Shown: in pieces, positions 46,725 through 48,847 of the stretch
How positions within the stretch are numbered: position 1 is the stretch's first letter
How the letters are laid out: each line of letters starts with the position of its first letter
The notes under the pieces: generated by a model
What the model was told of the DNA's origin: nothing
What the model saw: only the letters and a program-made list of their open reading frames with translations
Database searches by the model: none
Assembly: GCA_017456905.1 (NCBI GenBank)
Contig: JAFTIL010000023.1
Coordinates: 1-48,847, forward strand
Direction: 5' to 3'
DNA length: 48,847 bases
Source: Clostridia bacterium
Lineage (GTDB): Bacteria > Bacillota > Clostridia > Oscillospirales > CAG-272
Made by a program: the position numbers and the translations under genes

Positions 46725-48689
46725 TCAAACGTCTTTACCAAGGATCTTGGCACTTTTTACAGAACGTCTGAAGGTGATCCATTCCTTTTTACCGGGGCAC
46801 AAGCGATACATACCCAAGACGGACAAGATATACCACGCCGAGGTAGTGCCTGTATCCTCGTCTCCGGGATAGCCGTCGTCGTTCGGCGAGAAGGCTTCCT
46901 CGGTCAGCTTCTTGACCCAATATTCGGTCTTTCCTACGTCACCCAGTGCCGCGAACATAAAGGGTAGATGGAAGGAAGGCTGGTTGGAAATGGCCATCTG
47001 ACCGAAATCCACCAACGCCATTTCGGTCATTTCGTGGATCTCAAAGCCGTACCCGTGGACGCGGTATCTCGGCGGGGTGGCAAATAGCTCGTCCAACTTT
47101 CGGATGAGCGCTTCCCTGCCGCCGTGCAGATCGGCCAGGCCCTCCACGTCATGGGGAACAAAAAACGAATTCTGCCAGGCAGAGCCCTCGGTGTACTCAC
47201 CACCCCAGATACAGGGGTCGAAATCTTCGGCCATATTGCCGTTCTTGTCCTTACCTCGCATAAAACCCGTTGTGGGATCGAAGATCTTCTTATAATTTTC
47301 AGCACGTTTCAAATATTCGTCAACCAGTTCATCACGCCCCAAGACCTTCGCCACCGTAGCGATGCACCAATCCCCATAAGCAGCATCCTGGGTGAGATTG
47401 ACGGATTCTCTATGTTCCTCTCTGGGAACATAGCCGTATTTGATATAGGACAGCGCCCCGTTTCTGCCGTATCTGGGATCCTCCGCCTCGTGGTTGGCGT
47501 GATAGAGCATACCCTCCAGCGCTTTTTCTAACACTTCCCTCTTTCCGATACCATTCACCGCCGCCTCGGCGATCACGCCATCGATAAGGGTACTGGGCAT
47601 ACAGCCCACCTCGCCCATAGACGTACAACGAGGGAGCCATCCGCCATCCGCATAATCGGCAACAAAGCCCTCCAACATTTCGGCAAATTCATCGGGGGCA
47701 ATGAGCGTCAGCAAGGGATACAGGGTGCGGGCAGTGTCCCAAAAGCAGTTGCCGGTATAGCGAACACCGGCTCTTACGCTGCCGTCACGGGGAACGTAAT
47801 GAACGGGATTTTGATTTTTGTCCAGCTCATAAGCCTTGTTGGGATAGAGGAACACGCGGTAGAGACAGGAATAGAAGGTACACATCTGCGCCTCGTTCTT
47901 GGCCTCGATCTCGATACGGTGAAGCTTTTCTTCCCAGTTGACCTCGGCCTGTGCGCGAAGTTCATCGAAGGAGAGATCGCCGCACTCACGGTCAATGGCT
48001 GCCGCGGCCATTTCCTCGCTGATATAAGAGATCCCCAGCCGAGCCTCAGCCACACGGGTGTTCACCGCCGCGTGGATACAGGCAGAGCCGCCCTCGCCTT
48101 CTGCATAGGTGCGTTCGGTATCCAAAGCTTCGTTTACAAAACGGATGGCAAAATACATTTTGAAATTCTTGGCATCACTCAAGCTGTGGCCGTCAGTGCT
48201 TCCATAAACGGTGGAGGTCTCGGCATCAATACGGTAGGTATAGTTGCCGAGAACGGGAAGAAAAGACAGATAGGAGGGGCGGTCATCTCCAAAAGTCATA
48301 CGGATGGCGGCACCTCGCTCGGTGGGAGTCAGCTCAAAGGTACAATTAGACCGGAGAAAGTGCATCTTCAAGTAGTCGGGACGCTGTACCGTGTCGGCTT
48401 TGCGGAAGCCCGACCATGCCATGTCTCCCCCGTTGGCCACCACGTCATTTTGGGGGATCATGAGGACTGCACCAAAGTCTCCCAACCAGGGACTGAATTG
48501 ATGGGTCAACCGTACACCCTCAGAAAACTCATGCTCGGGATGATAAAACCACGTCCCGTGCACTTCGGTCTGGATACAGAACGAGGTCATGCCGAAGGGA
48601 ATCTGGGTCAGGGGCAGGGTGTTCCCGCAGGATCTTCTCCGATGGGATTTACTGCCCATATTCGTATTGACGTAAGGAATATATTTCAT
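46725..48689 (-). CDS. GH92 family glycosidase (alpha-mannosidase-like), short form
   Basis: GH92 enzymes are calcium-dependent inverting alpha-mannosidases acting on N-glycan or yeast mannan branches. The 654-residue product has the N-terminal beta-sandwich (VNTNMGSKSHRRRS; PLTQIPFGMTSF; HQFSPWLGDFGAVLMIPQN) and an (alpha/alpha)6 barrel with CFWDTARTLYPLL. The C-terminal family signature YPGDEDTGTTSAWYILSVLGMYRLCPG includes the Glu-Asp of the active site. It ends about 25 residues after that signature, whereas most GH92 proteins continue for some 70 residues of beta-sheet, so it may be a short variant. There is no signal peptide from ATG 48689 (GGAGGAAG upstream), implying cytoplasmic action on imported oligosaccharides. 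Confidence 0.88.
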   Translation of the reverse strand: MKYIPYVNTNMGSKSHRRRSCGNTLPLTQIPFGMTSFCIQTEVHGTWFYHPEHEFSEGVRLTHQFSPWLGDFGAVLMIPQNDVVANGGDMAWSGFRKADTVQRPDYLKMHFLRSNCTFELTPTERGAAIRMTFGDDRPSYLSFLPVLGNYTYRIDAETSTVYGSTDGHSLSDAKNFKMYFAIRFVNEALDTERTYAEGEGGSACIHAAVNTRVAEARLGISYISEEMAAAAIDRECGDLSFDELRAQAEVNWEEKLHRIEIEAKNEAQMCTFYSCLYRVFLYPNKAYELDKNQNPVHYVPRDGSVRAGVRYTGNCFWDTARTLYPLLTLIAPDEFAEMLEGFVADYADGGWLPRCTSMGEVGCMPSTLIDGVIAEAAVNGIGKREVLEKALEGMLYHANHEAEDPRYGRNGALSYIKYGYVPREEHRESVNLTQDAAYGDWCIATVAKVLGRDELVDEYLKRAENYKKIFDPTTGFMRGKDKNGNMAEDFDPCIWGGEYTEGSAWQNSFFVPHDVEGLADLHGGREALIRKLDELFATPPRYRVHGYGFEIHEMTEMALVDFGQMAISNQPSFHLPFMFAALGDVGKTEYWVKKLTEEAFSPNDDGYPGDEDTGTTSAWYILSVLGMYRLCPGKKEWITFRRSVKSAKILGKDV

Positions 48690-48752
48690 AGGTCTTCCTC
48701 CGTGGGTATAGCCGAAGAGAGCCGAACTCATACGGTTTTGTGTGACAAATAT

Positions 48753-48822
48753 CCGCATCTGCGGCAGATAAAATGCTTGCAATATCTTATATTACTGCGC
48801 ATTTTCTCTTTGCATCTGCAAA
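48753..48822 (-). promoter_or_regulatory. Two related palindromes upstream of the GH92 gene (candidate operators)
   Basis: CCGCATCTGCGG (48753-48764) and TTTGCATCTGCAAA (48809-48822) share the core GCATCTGC and are centred 57 bases apart. An AT-rich stretch between them (AATATCTTATATT) could contain the -10. Such pairs suit a repressor dimer, perhaps a sugar-responsive one. No regulator gene is in the window. Confidence 0.45.
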
Positions 48823-48847
48823 ATATTTGTTCACTCAAAACTGCAAA

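Overview
The window looks like a chromosomal segment of an uncultured, spore-forming, gut-type member of the class Clostridia (Oscillospirales or Christensenellales-like). This rests on a full-length spoIIE, textbook sigma-A promoters with 17-bp spacers, strong GGAGG ribosome-binding sites, lipobox lipoproteins without outer-membrane features, a choloylglycine (bile salt) hydrolase, GH92 and GH123-like glycosidases and a corrinoid methyltransferase cluster. No phage, plasmid, transposase or CRISPR genes were seen. The taxonomic call is inference.

Layout. 1-440: array of tiny hairpins, then tRNA-Tyr and tRNA-Thr (minus). 781-3513: spoIIE. 3670-5368 (minus): dCMP deaminase, small lipoprotein, RimI-like acetyltransferase. 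5524-6858 (minus): MFS permease whose 5' leader is a dispersed repeat. 7186-8622: SH3b lipoprotein. 8685-14500 (minus): purine salvage block (xpt, BMP-type nucleoside-binding lipoprotein, ATPase, two permeases). 14926-20296 (plus): ABC half-exporter, DUF1854 protein, second ABC half-exporter, both ABC proteins carrying an extra N-terminal domain and a zinc-ribbon-like motif. 20337-22061 (minus): pnuC with a structured leader, then a bile-salt-hydrolase-like enzyme. 22255-25698 (minus): 1147-residue surface lipoprotein. 25822-27068 (minus): trxA-trxB with an FNR/CRP-like palindrome. 27261-27900: orphan promoter, 150-bp tandem repeats with an inverted hairpin loop, and a MITE-like element. 27990-34105 (plus): corrinoid protein, three UroD-fold methyltransferase-like proteins, RACo-like activator and DUF2284 protein. 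34160-39401 (minus): aspartate kinase, ABC exporter, HAD hydrolase, DegV. 39833-44180 (plus): flotillin/SPFH protein with a structured leader, three small membrane proteins, long-tailed MscL. 44229-48689 (minus): GH123/DUF4091-like lipoprotein and GH92 mannosidase-like protein.

Functional themes are nucleoside/NAD precursor uptake and salvage, one-carbon demethylation through a corrinoid protein, host-glycan and bile-acid chemistry, thiol redox balance, and envelope stress. The most unusual material is (a) the ABC-DUF1854-ABC exporter, (b) the corrinoid cluster with three UroD-fold partners and no visible MttB homologue, and (c) two families of structured dispersed repeats lying in 5' leaders and between operon genes, one of which shows exact inversion of a hairpin loop between tandem copies. 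All calls come from reading the sequence; no database search was run.
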